This document shows, one piece after another, positions 54,390 through 63,817 of a stretch of DNA of 64,000 nt. Source of the stretch: Bdellovibrio bacteriovorus str. Tiberius (GTDB taxonomy: Bacteria > Bdellovibrionota > Bdellovibrionia > Bdellovibrionales > Bdellovibrionaceae); contig NC_019567.1 of assembly GCF_000317895.1 (NCBI RefSeq), positions 3,924,595 to 3,988,594 of the forward strand, in the 5' to 3' direction. The notes below the pieces were generated by a model. It was not told the DNA's origin and ran no database searches. It saw only the letters and a program-made list of their open reading frames with translations. The position numbers and the translations under genes are program-made. Position 1 is the stretch's first letter. Each line of letters opens with the position of its first letter.

Positions 54390-55390
54390 CCTTCTTTAAG
54401 CCTATCTACCATATTGGTCAGTTCATCATCGGAATAGAAATGAATGGTGATTTTACCTTTTGAATTGGCGTAATCAATGTTCACTTTCGTACCCAGCATT
54501 TTCTGAAGCTCATCGCTCAAACCAGAAATCAAACGCTGAGTAACATTAGAATCAAAAGTTGGTGCCTCTTCAACTTCATCGTTACCTTTCACGACGGCTT
54601 GCACCATTTTTTCAAGCTTACGAACCGCGATTTTTTCGTTCACAACTTTTTTCGCGAATTCCAGCTGCTTCTTTGGATCCTGCAAAGAAAGAAGGACTTT
54701 GGCGTGACCCACGGAAAGTTCGTTTCCAGAGATCATCTCTTTCACAGAATCAGGCAAAGACAATAGACGAACAGCATTCGCCACGGTCGCACGGTCACGG
54801 CCGACTTTTTCCGCCACCTGCTGCTGAGACAACTTAAACTCAGAAATCAGGCGCGCATAACCTTCGGCTTCTTCGATCGGATTCAGATCTTCACGCTGAA
54901 TGTTCTCAACAATCGCCAGTTCCAGCGCTTGTTTGTCATCGTAATTCTTAAGGATAACTGGAACTTCATGCAGTCCCGCCAGTTGGGATGCACGCCAGCG
55001 GCGTTCACCGGCCACGATTTCCAGTTTCCCGGATACCGTACGACGAGCCACGATGGGCTGAAGAATACCGTTCTCTTTAATAGACTGAGCAAGCTCCTGA
55101 AGCGGTTCTTTCTCAAATGTTCTACGAGGCTGGTATTGACCAGGTGAAAGCTTATCAATTCCCACTTTCCAGATTTTGCTCTCAGGATCTACGGGAGGGG
55201 CGACGGGTGTCGCTACTTGAGGAGCAGCCGCTGGAGCGGGAGTTGAAGCTACAGTATTATTAATAGATGTGGCAGCAGCAGCTTTCGGAGCTGCCGGAGT
55301 TTGTTCCGGAGCAGGGCCACCCAACAAAGAGCCTAAGCCGCGGCCAAGACCTTTTTTCTTGTTTGAGGATTCTACAGCAATATCAGACAT
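54380..55390 (-). CDS. parB: chromosome-partitioning protein ParB
   Basis: Binds parS and spreads by CTP-dependent clamping. 336 aa. The N-terminus starts KKGLGRGLGSLLGG (ParA-interacting type), then a Pro/Ala-rich linker of about 50 residues. The ParB/Srx domain follows, with GERRWRASQLAGL and ENIQREDLNPIEEAEGYARL, then an HTH (LSQQQVAEKVGRDRATVANAVRLLSLP), then the dimerisation domain. The Ala/Pro linker is longer than in many homologues. 14 bases after parA. Confidence 0.96.
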   Translation of the reverse strand: MSDIAVESSNKKKGLGRGLGSLLGGPAPEQTPAAPKAAAATSINNTVASTPAPAAAPQVATPVAPPVDPESKIWKVGIDKLSPGQYQPRRTFEKEPLQELAQSIKENGILQPIVARRTVSGKLEIVAGERRWRASQLAGLHEVPVILKNYDDKQALELAIVENIQREDLNPIEEAEGYARLISEFKLSQQQVAEKVGRDRATVANAVRLLSLPDSVKEMISGNELSVGHAKVLLSLQDPKKQLEFAKKVVNEKIAVRKLEKMVQAVVKGNDEVEEAPTFDSNVTQRLISGLSDELQKMLGTKVNIDYANSKGKITIHFYSDDELTNMVDRLKEGWQ

Positions 55391-55404
55391 TTAAATTCCC
55401 CTTC

Positions 55405-56217
55405 TTATGCCATCTGTTCTGTCTGTGGAGCCATCTCTGGCGTCACTTTCACTTCTGAGCGCACGATCACTTCACGTGCTAGCTCAAGGTATCTCACTGC
55501 GCCGATGGATTTGCTGTCGTATTCGAAGATGGATTGACCATGGCTTGGTGCCTCGCTGAGGCGTACATTTCTTGGAATGATGGCGTTGAATACTTTCTCG
55601 CCAAAGTGGTTCTTAATCTCGGTCACAACTTGGTGACTTAGATTATTCCGGATATCAAACATCGTCAGAACGATGCCTTCGATATGCAGTTGAGGATTCA
55701 AATTCTTTTTGATTAGTCCTGCCGTATTCAAAAGCTGACTAAGCCCTTCAAGTGCATAGTACTCACACTGAAGAGGCACCAGGAAACTGTCCGCCGCATT
55801 CAGGGAATTCAAAGTCAAAAGACCCAAAGATGGAGGGCAATCAATGATCACGAAGTCATATTGATCAGCCACAGTGGCAATCGCCTGCTTAAGACGGTAT
55901 TCACGCTGCGGCATATCAACCAATTCAATCTCCGCACCCACTAGGTCAGGATTAGCTGTGGATACTTGAAGGTTTGGATTGGAGGTTTTTTGAGTAGCCT
56001 CGGTCAGAGTTTTCTCGCCGATAAGCACATGGTAGCTATTCGCATCCTGGCTATCGTATCTTTTGATACCCAAACCGCTGGAGGCATTCCCCTGAGGGTC
56101 CATGTCGATCAAAAGAACTCTTTTTCCAAGAGACGCCAAGGCGGAGGAGAGGTTCACAGACGTCGTTGTCTTACCAACACCACCCTTTTGATTCGCTATG
56201 CAGATTGTTTTTGCCAT
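55405..56217 (-). CDS. parA: chromosome-partitioning ATPase ParA
   Basis: 270 aa. Deviant Walker A KGGVGKTTTSVNLSSALA at about residues 10-25, VLLIDMDPQGNASSGLG and DFVIIDCPPSLGLLTLNSL. ATG 56217 has AAGGAGGAAAA upstream; the frame is open upstream to 56265 but that part includes a second SD-like run and is not family-like. Acts with ParB and the two parS sites just beyond its 5' side to move origins. Confidence 0.96.
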   Translation of the reverse strand: MAKTICIANQKGGVGKTTTSVNLSSALASLGKRVLLIDMDPQGNASSGLGIKRYDSQDANSYHVLIGEKTLTEATQKTSNPNLQVSTANPDLVGAEIELVDMPQREYRLKQAIATVADQYDFVIIDCPPSLGLLTLNSLNAADSFLVPLQCEYYALEGLSQLLNTAGLIKKNLNPQLHIEGIVLTMFDIRNNLSHQVVTEIKNHFGEKVFNAIIPRNVRLSEAPSHGQSIFEYDSKSIGAVRYLELAREVIVRSEVKVTPEMAPQTEQMA

Positions 56218-56319
56218 TTTTCCTCCTTGAGATAAAAAAGTCCTCCTTTTTGCGTGAACATTCAAGAATAAAGACTAGTTTTTCGCGCCACACCTTATGT
56301 TTTTCGCTGTTTTTGCCGA

Positions 56320-56335
56320 TGTTCCACGTGGAACA
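56320..56335. promoter_or_regulatory. parS: parS site 1
   Basis: TGTTCCACGTGGAACA, a perfect 16-bp palindrome matching the bacterial parS consensus (tGTTnCACGTGnAACa). It lies between parA and the divergent lipoprotein gene, ending nine bases before the lipoprotein start codon. Confidence 0.93.
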
Positions 56336-56344
56336 AGTGTATTT

Positions 56345-56839
56345 ATGAGATTAATCACCCTGTGCATCCTCAGTTTGTGCCTCTTAGCCTGTAATAAGCC
56401 CGATCCACATCCGGAGCTGAAGGATCCTATATACACCGACTACAAATCACAGCTTGGCGCCACATCCGCTGCCCTTGAATCCGAAAAGAAAGGTCTTGAG
56501 GGTTTCGAGAAAGAACTGGCTGAGGTAATTCCACAAACAGGTCAAATTAAGTACGCCCAAAAGCGCGTGCGTGAATCAAAAGAAAAGATCGTCCGCCTGG
56601 AGCAGGAAAAGCAGTATCTCGAACTAAAAATCGAGGCCCGCCGCAAAGAATCCATACGCTCTTATAATAAAGCCTTTAAAAAGGGCGAGACTTGGCCCGA
56701 CCCGCAAGAGTGGGCGTCCTATCAGACCGAGCAGCGCTTTAGAAACGCCAAAAAAAGCTGGGATGTGAAAGAAAGAATGAAAGAAGTCGGCCTTGGGGAA
56801 GAAAAAACCCCCGAACCAGCGGCCGGGGGTCATCATTAG
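56345..56839 (+). CDS. small coiled-coil lipoprotein between two parS sites
   Basis: 164 aa with a lipoprotein signal (lipobox LLAC, Cys about 16). The mature part is highly charged and helical (about 45-110, Lys/Glu heptads), then a Trp-containing segment (KGETWPDPQEWASYQTEQRF), then a Pro/Gly/His tail. No known domain is recognised. It is the only plus-strand gene in the roughly 16 kb from 48 kb to the window end. ATG 56345 is chosen because it makes the lipoprotein signal; an upstream in-frame ATG at 56297 lies across parS. ParB loading on the flanking sites could influence its transcription. Confidence 0.75.
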   Translation: MRLITLCILSLCLLACNKPDPHPELKDPIYTDYKSQLGATSAALESEKKGLEGFEKELAEVIPQTGQIKYAQKRVRESKEKIVRLEQEKQYLELKIEARRKESIRSYNKAFKKGETWPDPQEWASYQTEQRFRNAKKSWDVKERMKEVGLGEEKTPEPAAGGHH

Positions 56840-56851
56840 TGTCTTTTTGAA

Positions 56852-56867
56852 TGTTCCACGTGGAACA
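56852..56867. promoter_or_regulatory. parS: parS site 2
   Basis: A second identical TGTTCCACGTGGAACA palindrome, 532 bases from the first, directly abutting the rsmG stop codon. Confidence 0.93.
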
Positions 56868-57533
56868 TCACGCGATTTTGTCTGTTTTCACCACTGAAAA
56901 CTTAATAGCCCCGATCGGAAGCTTGTATTCCCCCACAAGGGAGGGCGTCCATACGGAACAAAGCTGGGTCGGGATATCTCCCACTTCAATCCCCCACTCT
57001 TCGCTCTTCAGGTGATAGAAAACGCCACCCTTAGGGACCACTTTCCGGGTTATCATAATAGACTTGGAAATATTCGCCAGGCCCCGAGCCATCACATAGT
57101 TCATGGATCCGTCCGGGAAAGATTCAATGGTTTTGTTCTCGACCGTCACATTTGCGAGCTTTAAAACACCCGCGACGTGGGTCAGGAACTCGCACTTCTT
57201 CTGATCGAACTCTACCAGGACCACTTGCACCTTCGGGTACAAAAGAGCGAACACCAGACCCGGGAAGCCGTTGCCGGACCCCAGGTCATAGATTCTATCT
57301 AGGTTTGGATTGGATTTCATGATGGCCTGAGAGGCCAGAATAGAATCAGCAAAATGAAGAGCGTCGGCCACAAAAACCGTTTTGGCTGAAATAAGATTCA
57401 GAGTGCGGTTAAACTTTAGAAGCTCTTCGTGATAGGTCTTAAGTCGAGTCCTGAGATCTGGACTTAGATCAGGGAACCACTCATCAATGCGCCAGTATAC
57501 TATCGGTGCTGCCTGTTCCTGATTGTCCTTCAA
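56868..57533 (-). CDS. rsmG: 16S rRNA (guanine-527-N7) methyltransferase
   Basis: 221 aa. SAM-binding motif YDLGSGNGFPGLVFALLYP at about 85-105, preceded by FNRTLNLISAKT typical of RsmG (GidB). The start is TTG inside the 3' end of mnmG (50-base overlap) with GGAGATGGGG upstream; no ATG in frame is available before the conserved region. It ends at parS site 2. Confidence 0.93.
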   Translation of the reverse strand: MKDNQEQAAPIVYWRIDEWFPDLSPDLRTRLKTYHEELLKFNRTLNLISAKTVFVADALHFADSILASQAIMKSNPNLDRIYDLGSGNGFPGLVFALLYPKVQVVLVEFDQKKCEFLTHVAGVLKLANVTVENKTIESFPDGSMNYVMARGLANISKSIMITRKVVPKGGVFYHLKSEEWGIEVGDIPTQLCSVWTPSLVGEYKLPIGAIKFSVVKTDKIA

Positions 57534-59412
57534 GCCCCATCTCCTTGATCTTTTTATGACCTTTTAGATGGATCATTATAGCCTGAATAGCGGATGGATT
57601 AACACCACTTATCCTTTGAGCTTGACCTAAGGTACGGGGCTTGACGCGTAGCAGCTTATCCTTCTCTTCATTGGAAAGACCGCGGATTTCACCGTACGCC
57701 AAGTCGTCTGGAAGTAGCATTTCTTCCAGTCTTTTTGACTGAACGATGAGGTCCATCTGGCGTTTTACGTAACCCGAGTACTTCACTTCAATTTCAACCG
57801 GCTCAACTACATTTGGATCCGGATCCAGCTCGAAATTCAGAAGTTCCAAGTGTGAACTCGTAAGTTCAGGACGACGCAGCAACTCTTCGAAAGTTAAAGA
57901 CTTCGACATAGCTGGAGTCGGAATTGTCGCCAAAATAGCCTGGATATCTTTGGTCGGATAAAGCACGGTATTCTTCAAACGATCATGCAAAACCTGACGG
58001 CGCTCACGCAGATTCGTCAAAAGCTCAAAAGACTCTGCAGAAACAAGACCCAGTTTGCGACCCAGGTCACTCAACCTGTCGATAGTATTGTCTTCTCGCA
58101 AAACCAAACGGTGTTCTGCGCGCGAAGTGAACATGCGATACGGTTCGCGCGTACCTTTCGTCACAAGATCGTCGATCATCACACCCATATAGGCTTGATC
58201 GCGACCCAATATGAATTCCTCACGACCCAAAATACTGTGAGCCGCATTGATTCCGGCAATCAGACCCTGAGCGGCTGCTTCCTCATAACCGGAAGTTCCG
58301 TTGATTTGACCTGCCAGGAACAACTGACGAATTGTTCTGGTTTCCAGGCGATGCCAGATCTGAGTCGGCTCAATATAGTCGTACTCAACCGCATAGCCGT
58401 ATCTTGCAACTTTCACGTTCTCAAGACCCGGAATGGTTTTTAAAAAACGATCCTGAACTTCTTCAGGAAGACTGGTGGAAATACCCTGCAGATAAATCAA
58501 ATCTGTGGAAAGACCTTCCGGCTCCAGGAATGTCTGGTGACTGGTTCTTTCGGCAAAACGAGTGATCTTGTCTTCAATCGAAGGGCAATAACGAGGGCCC
58601 ACACCTTCAATAATCCCGCAGTACATAGGGGATTTATCCAGATTCCCACGGATGATATCATGGGTTTCTTCAGTGGTGCGGGTCAGGTAACAAAGCACCT
58701 GGGGAAGTTTCAATTTATCGGAAGAGCGGAAGCTGAAAGGATAAACCTTTTCATCCCCGGCTTGTGGGACCGTTTTAGACCAGTCGATGGAATCTTTCAG
58801 CAAACGTGCCGGAGTTCCGGTTTTAAGTCTTTTTACTTCAAAACCAAATTGCGCCAACTGATCAGACAGACCGATGGAAGGATGATCCCCTACACGACCG
58901 CCGGCTTCCTGGCGAAGACCGATATGCATGACCCCGTTCATGAACGTGCCGGTGGTGATGATGGTCGCTTTGGCGAAAATTTCAGAACCATCCTGCAGAA
59001 CCACGCCCACACACAGATCCTTTTCCAGAATCAGGCGTTTTACTTCACTTTGAAGAACCTCAAGGTTTGGCTGGTTGTACAAAGCATCTTTTTGGAACTG
59101 AGAATACAAATGCTTGTCGTTCTGAACACGGGTGCCGCGAACTGCGGGACCTTTCGAGGCATTCAAGCGTTTGTACTGGATGCAGGTTTCATCAGCTGCA
59201 ACACCCATCTGACCGCCCAGCACATCGATCTCTCGAACCATGTGTCCCTTGGCAAGGCCCCCGATGGACGGGTTGCAACTCATATAACCGATACGATCCG
59301 TGTTGGTGGTGACCATCAGAGTGTTCAAACCCAAACGTGCGGAAGACAGACACGCCTCAATACCCGCGTGGCCGGCACCGACAACAATCACATCATATTT
59401 TTTGTTAGCCAT
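57484..59412 (-). CDS. mnmG: tRNA uridine-5-carboxymethylaminomethyl modification enzyme MnmG
   Basis: FAD-dependent partner of MnmE in modifying wobble uridines. 642 aa. The N-terminal dinucleotide fold is DVIVVGAGHAGIEACLSSARLG, followed by MSCNPSIGGLAKGH, LKTGTPARL, GEINGTSGYEEAAAQG-type sequence (here GQINGTSGYEEAAAQG), and the C-terminal helical domain with RISGVNPSAIQAI. ATG 59412 has GGGA upstream. Confidence 0.96.
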   Translation of the reverse strand: MANKKYDVIVVGAGHAGIEACLSSARLGLNTLMVTTNTDRIGYMSCNPSIGGLAKGHMVREIDVLGGQMGVAADETCIQYKRLNASKGPAVRGTRVQNDKHLYSQFQKDALYNQPNLEVLQSEVKRLILEKDLCVGVVLQDGSEIFAKATIITTGTFMNGVMHIGLRQEAGGRVGDHPSIGLSDQLAQFGFEVKRLKTGTPARLLKDSIDWSKTVPQAGDEKVYPFSFRSSDKLKLPQVLCYLTRTTEETHDIIRGNLDKSPMYCGIIEGVGPRYCPSIEDKITRFAERTSHQTFLEPEGLSTDLIYLQGISTSLPEEVQDRFLKTIPGLENVKVARYGYAVEYDYIEPTQIWHRLETRTIRQLFLAGQINGTSGYEEAAAQGLIAGINAAHSILGREEFILGRDQAYMGVMIDDLVTKGTREPYRMFTSRAEHRLVLREDNTIDRLSDLGRKLGLVSAESFELLTNLRERRQVLHDRLKNTVLYPTKDIQAILATIPTPAMSKSLTFEELLRRPELTSSHLELLNFELDPDPNVVEPVEIEVKYSGYVKRQMDLIVQSKRLEEMLLPDDLAYGEIRGLSNEEKDKLLRVKPRTLGQAQRISGVNPSAIQAIMIHLKGHKKIKEMGLEGQSGTGSTDSILAH

Positions 59413-59414
59413 AA

Positions 59415-60845
59415 TTATTTCCCGATACAAAACTCTTTAAAGACCCGGTCCATGATCTGATCATCAAACCGCTTCCCTAAAGTTTCGTGAATCGCAATGA
59501 GAGCTTCTTTAAACTCAAGAGCCAAAAACTCAGCACCTAACCCTTGCGCCACGACTGATTGTGAACGTTGGGTGTTTTCAAGGGCGCGGGAAAGATTCTC
59601 AAAATGACGGGCATTGGAAATCAACACTGTGTTTTCCACCTGCAAATCGGCGAACTCTTTCACCAGGTCCTTAAGCACCTCGGAACGCACCTTTTTATCA
59701 AGAGCGCTGACAAAGAACACCCTTCTTGTGAAGAAAGCCGCGGGGTCTGTAAGTTTTTGGAAAAATTTACTGTTTTTAATTGTTTTTTCGACAGTTTCCA
59801 GGGGTTTAGACCCCCCAATTTTGTCGGTTTTATTGGCCAGAATATAGGTTTTCGCCGGATCCAAGGACTCCAGAATCTGAAGTTCCTCAGCCCCCAGGCC
59901 CTTTTCGATGTCGTAAACAAAGAACACCACATCGGATTCATTCTGAGCTTCATAACTTTTCTGAATACCGATCCGCTCCACCAAATCGGTGGCTTCATCA
60001 CGAAGACCGGCGGTATCCACGAAAGTGAATTTCACACCCTCGAAAGTCGTATCCCCGTGAATCACATCACGTGTGGTGCCTGGGATGTCCGTCACAATGG
60101 CACGTTCATCTTCCAGGAACAAGTTCAGCAAACTTGATTTCCCCACATTCGGAAGGCCCGTCAGAACAATGCGGAAACCATCTTTCAGCAGACGTCCCAC
60201 TTTAAAAGTGGCCACCAGCTCTTTCAGACCCGCTTCGATTTTTTTTAAACGAACCTGAATGATATTTTCTTCGATGACTTCAATGCCTTCGGTGGAAAAA
60301 TCAATACTGGCTTCGGCGTGCGCCAGAATCCAGGTCATGTCGTCTTCGATTTCTTCAAGCTTTTGGGAAAGGGTCCCTTTAAGCTGGCGCAGAGCCAGTT
60401 TCGCGGCCTGCTGACTTTGGGATTCGATCAAAGAAAGAACGGATTCCGCCTGAACCAGATCCAGCTTTCCGTTCATGAACGCACGGAAAGTGAATTCCCC
60501 GCGATCCGCCGGACGAGCACCCAGATTGATCAATTGATTCAAGATTGTTTGGCAGATCAGCGGGCTTCCATGGCAGGAGATTTCAATAACCTCTTCACCG
60601 GTGAAAGAGCGGCCTTCTTTGAAGTAGGTTGCCAGAACCTCATCAATCTCATCGCCTGATTGGGAGTTTTTCAGATTCCCGAAATAGACTTTGTGAGACT
60701 CAGGATGTGCCGGCAAAAACTGGCAGATTTTAGAGACGATATTTAAAGTCTGGGGGCCACTGATTCTGATAACAGAGATTCCGCCCACTCCGTGAGGAGT
60801 GGAGATCGCACAGATTGTATCCTTATCACGATCTTGGCGGATCAT
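59415..60845 (-). CDS. mnmE: tRNA modification GTPase MnmE
   Basis: 476 aa with an N-terminal tetrahydrofolate-binding domain (DTICAISTPHGVGGISVIRISG), a helical domain, and an inserted G domain: GLPNVGKSSLLN about 225, DIPGTTRD, DTAGLRD, NKTDK. The conserved C-terminal CIGK is present. ATG 60845 is preferred over the GTG at 60866, which overlaps the jag stop. Two bases separate it from mnmG. Confidence 0.95.
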   Translation of the reverse strand: MIRQDRDKDTICAISTPHGVGGISVIRISGPQTLNIVSKICQFLPAHPESHKVYFGNLKNSQSGDEIDEVLATYFKEGRSFTGEEVIEISCHGSPLICQTILNQLINLGARPADRGEFTFRAFMNGKLDLVQAESVLSLIESQSQQAAKLALRQLKGTLSQKLEEIEDDMTWILAHAEASIDFSTEGIEVIEENIIQVRLKKIEAGLKELVATFKVGRLLKDGFRIVLTGLPNVGKSSLLNLFLEDERAIVTDIPGTTRDVIHGDTTFEGVKFTFVDTAGLRDEATDLVERIGIQKSYEAQNESDVVFFVYDIEKGLGAEELQILESLDPAKTYILANKTDKIGGSKPLETVEKTIKNSKFFQKLTDPAAFFTRRVFFVSALDKKVRSEVLKDLVKEFADLQVENTVLISNARHFENLSRALENTQRSQSVVAQGLGAEFLALEFKEALIAIHETLGKRFDDQIMDRVFKEFCIGK

Positions 60846-60865
60846 AGGCCCCACTTTAGGGCTCA

Positions 60866-61426
60866 CTAATCGTGAGCCACTTCCTCGTTACCAGCAGCGT
60901 TTGGATTGCCGCCTTTAGCTGGATAAATTTTGATTTTTTTGTACAGACCATCACCCAAAGAGCGGCTTTTTACGCGCGGATCCTTTGCCAGGTACTGGTG
61001 AACAACTTTGCGATCTTTCGGCGGAAGAGCTCTGTAATAAACAGACTTCCCCTGCTCGATGCAGATTGCTTTCAGATTTTCCGCGCGCTCGATCAGCGCA
61101 TTTGCGGATTCATCACGGTATCCACCGCAGTCCACTGTGATATTTGTCTTATCGTCAGGGAAGTTGTGCTGGATCACGCGTTTCAGGAACAACTGGAATG
61201 CATCCAGCATCTGTCCTTTTTTGTCTTTCAGAATCTCTTCATCAGCGCCAGAGAACTGAACAGCCAAAGTTACGGAGCCGTCTTCTTCTTTCTCGGTCAC
61301 GATCTCAAAAGACAGTTCAAACTGAGCTTTCTCGATGATCCCTTCCAAAGTTTTTTCAACAAGGGCTTCCACTTCGTTGTTAGCACCTTTGCTTTTCCCC
61401 CCGAAAAGCTTACTAAAAAAACCCAT
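60866..61426 (-). CDS. jag: Jag-type R3H-domain RNA-binding protein
   Basis: 186 aa. The short N-terminal motif MGFFSKLFGGK stands in for the Jag-N domain, followed by a KH-like middle region (about 75-125) and a C-terminal R3H-type segment with ALPPKDRKVVHQYLAKDPRVKSRS. The Jag_N domain is reduced compared with Firmicutes KhpB. The position next to yidC is conserved in many bacteria. AGGAGG precedes the ATG. A role in RNA binding and envelope regulation is inferred. Confidence 0.85.
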   Translation of the reverse strand: MGFFSKLFGGKSKGANNEVEALVEKTLEGIIEKAQFELSFEIVTEKEEDGSVTLAVQFSGADEEILKDKKGQMLDAFQLFLKRVIQHNFPDDKTNITVDCGGYRDESANALIERAENLKAICIEQGKSVYYRALPPKDRKVVHQYLAKDPRVKSRSLGDGLYKKIKIYPAKGGNPNAAGNEEVAHD

Positions 61427-61477
61427 TATGCCTCCTATTTATAAATAAAAAATAATTCTAAAACTTTCACCCAAGGA

Positions 61478-63097
61478 CTAAGCAGTTACCGCTTTGGTCT
61501 TTGGCTCTCTCATGATCAGCCATTGCTGGATGATACCAAACAGGGTGCTGACAACCATGTAAAGAGTCAGACCGGCTGGAAGCTGCAACATGAACAAAGA
61601 GAACACCACTGGCAGGAACGCCATGATTTTCGCCTGAGTCGGATCCATCGTGCTTGGAGTGATCTTCTGCTGGATGAACATGAAGACCGCCATGGAAACC
61701 GGCAACACATAGAACTTATCGTGAGAGCTCAAATCCGTGATCCAGAAGATGAACGGAGAATTATAAAGTTCGATGGAAGAACCAATCACGCGGTACAGAG
61801 CGAAGAACACCGGAATCTGAAGCAGCATCGGCAGACAGCCACCCAGAGGATTTGCGCCGTTTTGTTTCATCACGGCCATCATTTCCTGGTTCAAACGCAT
61901 TGGATCTTCTTTGTATTTTTCACGCAAGTTTTGAATGATCGGCTGAACCTTTTGCATCGCCTTCATGGATTTGAAAGACATGATATTGAACGGCAATACG
62001 CACAAGCGAACCAGCAAGGTCAGAATGATGATCGCAAAACCCCAGTTGCCAACAACCGAGTGAGCCGCTTTCATCACATAAAGAAGCGGACGAGCGATAA
62101 AGCCGAAGAAACCAAAATCAATCAGGCTTGCCATCTCTGGATCCACTGCTTTCAAAGCATCGATGGATTTAGGGCCGGCATAGAAAACTTCAGAGAAAGT
62201 CATTTCAGACTTTACAGAGGCAGGTTTGTAAACCAGTTCAGCCATCGCTGTTTTTGCATTGATCTGAGCGTTCAGTTTCACTTCCGGCATGATTTCAGAC
62301 TTGTCCAAAATAGCCGCGGCAAAGTACTGGGAACTAACAGAAACCAGGGAAGTTGCCGGGAAGTCTTTCACCACGTCTTCTTTAGCGCCGCTGAAATTCA
62401 CCGTGTCGTGTTTACCACCGTTATGAGTGACAAAGAAATCCTGGTGCTCATAGGAAGGGAACAGGAAGGAAGTGGATGCGTGCGTGTGGATGGATTCCGG
62501 GATCAACAAAGAGAAGCCTTTTTTAAAGTCTTCAGTCGGATTAGAAACGGAAATCGTGTTGGTGAAAGAGGAAGTTTCAGTGTTGAACTTCAATTCACGC
62601 TTAATCACGGTTTCACCCACATGAGCCGTACCCACGTAGTGACCTGGAGCCTGTTCCGCCACATCAAACGTCAGGGGTTTTGAATCCCCTGCCCAGCGCA
62701 TTTCAAACAGACCATCAACATTGGAAACACCCAGCTTGATGTTGTTCTTTTCTTTATCCTGGTAGTTGTTGATGGTGTAACCCTTCAAACCCATACCAAA
62801 GCTGGTCATAACAAAGGAAACTTTGTCGTTTTCGAAATGGAATTCTTTCGCCGTTGTTGGCGTTTCCATGATTTCAGATTTTGTATCGACAGTGTTTGCT
62901 GTGGCAGCAGGAGTTTCAGAAGTGGTCGCAGCGGTCGCTGAATTTTTAGCCTGTTCGGTTTGAGTCTTAGGCTTATTATAGTCTGGATATTTTTTGCCGA
63001 GGTAAGTGTTCCATCCGTAATAAACGATAGCTACGGCGGCCACGGCGATAAGTGTTTTGGGATCAAAGAATGACGGCGTGTTATTCTTTTGTTGCAT
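61478..63097 (-). CDS. yidC: membrane protein insertase YidC
   Basis: 539 aa, Gram-negative type. N-terminal membrane anchor (about 12-30), a large periplasmic beta domain (about 70-330), then the conserved five-helix core with GNWGFAIIILTLLVRLCVLPFN (including the hydrophilic-groove Arg), KEDPMRLNQEMMAVMKQNGANPLGGCLPMLLQIPVFFALYRV, and a C-terminal tail. AAGGGAG precedes the ATG; the start overlaps yidD by 17 bases. Confidence 0.96.
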   Translation of the reverse strand: MQQKNNTPSFFDPKTLIAVAAVAIVYYGWNTYLGKKYPDYNKPKTQTEQAKNSATAATTSETPAATANTVDTKSEIMETPTTAKEFHFENDKVSFVMTSFGMGLKGYTINNYQDKEKNNIKLGVSNVDGLFEMRWAGDSKPLTFDVAEQAPGHYVGTAHVGETVIKRELKFNTETSSFTNTISVSNPTEDFKKGFSLLIPESIHTHASTSFLFPSYEHQDFFVTHNGGKHDTVNFSGAKEDVVKDFPATSLVSVSSQYFAAAILDKSEIMPEVKLNAQINAKTAMAELVYKPASVKSEMTFSEVFYAGPKSIDALKAVDPEMASLIDFGFFGFIARPLLYVMKAAHSVVGNWGFAIIILTLLVRLCVLPFNIMSFKSMKAMQKVQPIIQNLREKYKEDPMRLNQEMMAVMKQNGANPLGGCLPMLLQIPVFFALYRVIGSSIELYNSPFIFWITDLSSHDKFYVLPVSMAVFMFIQQKITPSTMDPTQAKIMAFLPVVFSLFMLQLPAGLTLYMVVSTLFGIIQQWLIMREPKTKAVTA

Positions 63098-63377
63098 TGA
63101 TTACTCCCTTTGCAAGAGGAACCGGATCATAACCATAAGGTCCTCCCGGTCGGCACTTGCAAACCCTTTTGGTGATTAACCAAAGAGCTTTGTGTGTATG
63201 ATGAGTCTTAATGGCTTCGAGTGCATAAGCAGAACAACTGGGCTCGAATCGACAGGATCCACCTAAGTGAGTGGTGCCGATGGTCCGGTAAGCTCCAATA
63301 AACAACCATAAGATGTACTTAAAGGTGTTTTCGTAGAGTTTCCAAACCACGGTCCATAGCTTTGACAAATTCCTCAT
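63081..63377 (-). CDS. yidD: membrane protein insertion efficiency factor YidD
   Basis: 98 aa with GSCRFEPSCSAYALEAIKTHH and CKCRPGGPYGYDPVP, the defining YidD cysteine-rich motifs, after an amphipathic N-terminal helix. It overlaps rnpA by 59 bases and yidC by 17, so the three are tightly coupled. Confidence 0.93.
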   Translation of the reverse strand: MRNLSKLWTVVWKLYENTFKYILWLFIGAYRTIGTTHLGGSCRFEPSCSAYALEAIKTHHTHKALWLITKRVCKCRPGGPYGYDPVPLAKGVINATKE

Positions 63378-63678
63378 GACTGAGACCTTTGTAAAAGTTT
63401 GCTTCCATAGGTTTAAATATAAGATTGATGTCGGCTTCAAGGATTTGTCCCGCCACAAGGAAGCTGCGGAAATACTCTCTGGTCCAACGCTTGAGTTTAT
63501 TGCGCACGACGGCCGATCCAGTCTTGCGACTAGCGGTTACGCCAAAACGCAACTGACCTACCTGGTTTCTCTGATAATTCAGAAGCAACCACTTTGTAGG
63601 CCAGTGTCTTTTACCCGATTGTTTTAGAGAGAGAAATTCAGAGCTTCTCTTAATTACTTGTGCGGAATTATTTTCCAC
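63319..63678 (-). CDS. rnpA: ribonuclease P protein component
   Basis: 119 aa. The RNR-type motif [15 protein letters not shown] (about 57-71) and [11 protein letters not shown] identify the protein subunit of RNase P. The start is GTG inside the last codons of rpmH (11-base overlap) with no distinct SD, so translation is probably coupled to rpmH. The N-terminus is about 10 residues longer than in E. coli. Confidence 0.93.
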   Translation of the reverse strand: MENNSAQVIKRSSEFLSLKQSGKRHWPTKWLLLNYQRNQVGQLRFGVTASRKTGSAVVRNKLKRWTREYFRSFLVAGQILEADINLIFKPMEANFYKGLSHEEFVKAMDRGLETLRKHL

Positions 63679-63817
63679 CAGTAGAAACCGTCAGACGCTT
63701 TCTACCTTTAGCGCGACGACGATTTAGAACATCTTGACCAGCTTTAGTAGCCATACGAGCGCGGAAACCGTGTGTGGTTTTACGACGTTTATTTGATGGT
63801 TGGTATGTACGTTTCAT
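63668..63817 (-). CDS. rpmH: 50S ribosomal protein L34
   Basis: 49 aa, very basic, beginning [19 protein letters not shown] and containing [22 protein letters not shown], the complete L34 pattern, with an extra Val-Ser-Thr-Gly-Gly-Lys tail. The SD GGGGAGA precedes the ATG. First gene of the origin-proximal block. Confidence 0.95.
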   Translation of the reverse strand: MKRTYQPSNKRRKTTHGFRARMATKAGQDVLNRRRAKGRKRLTVSTGGK

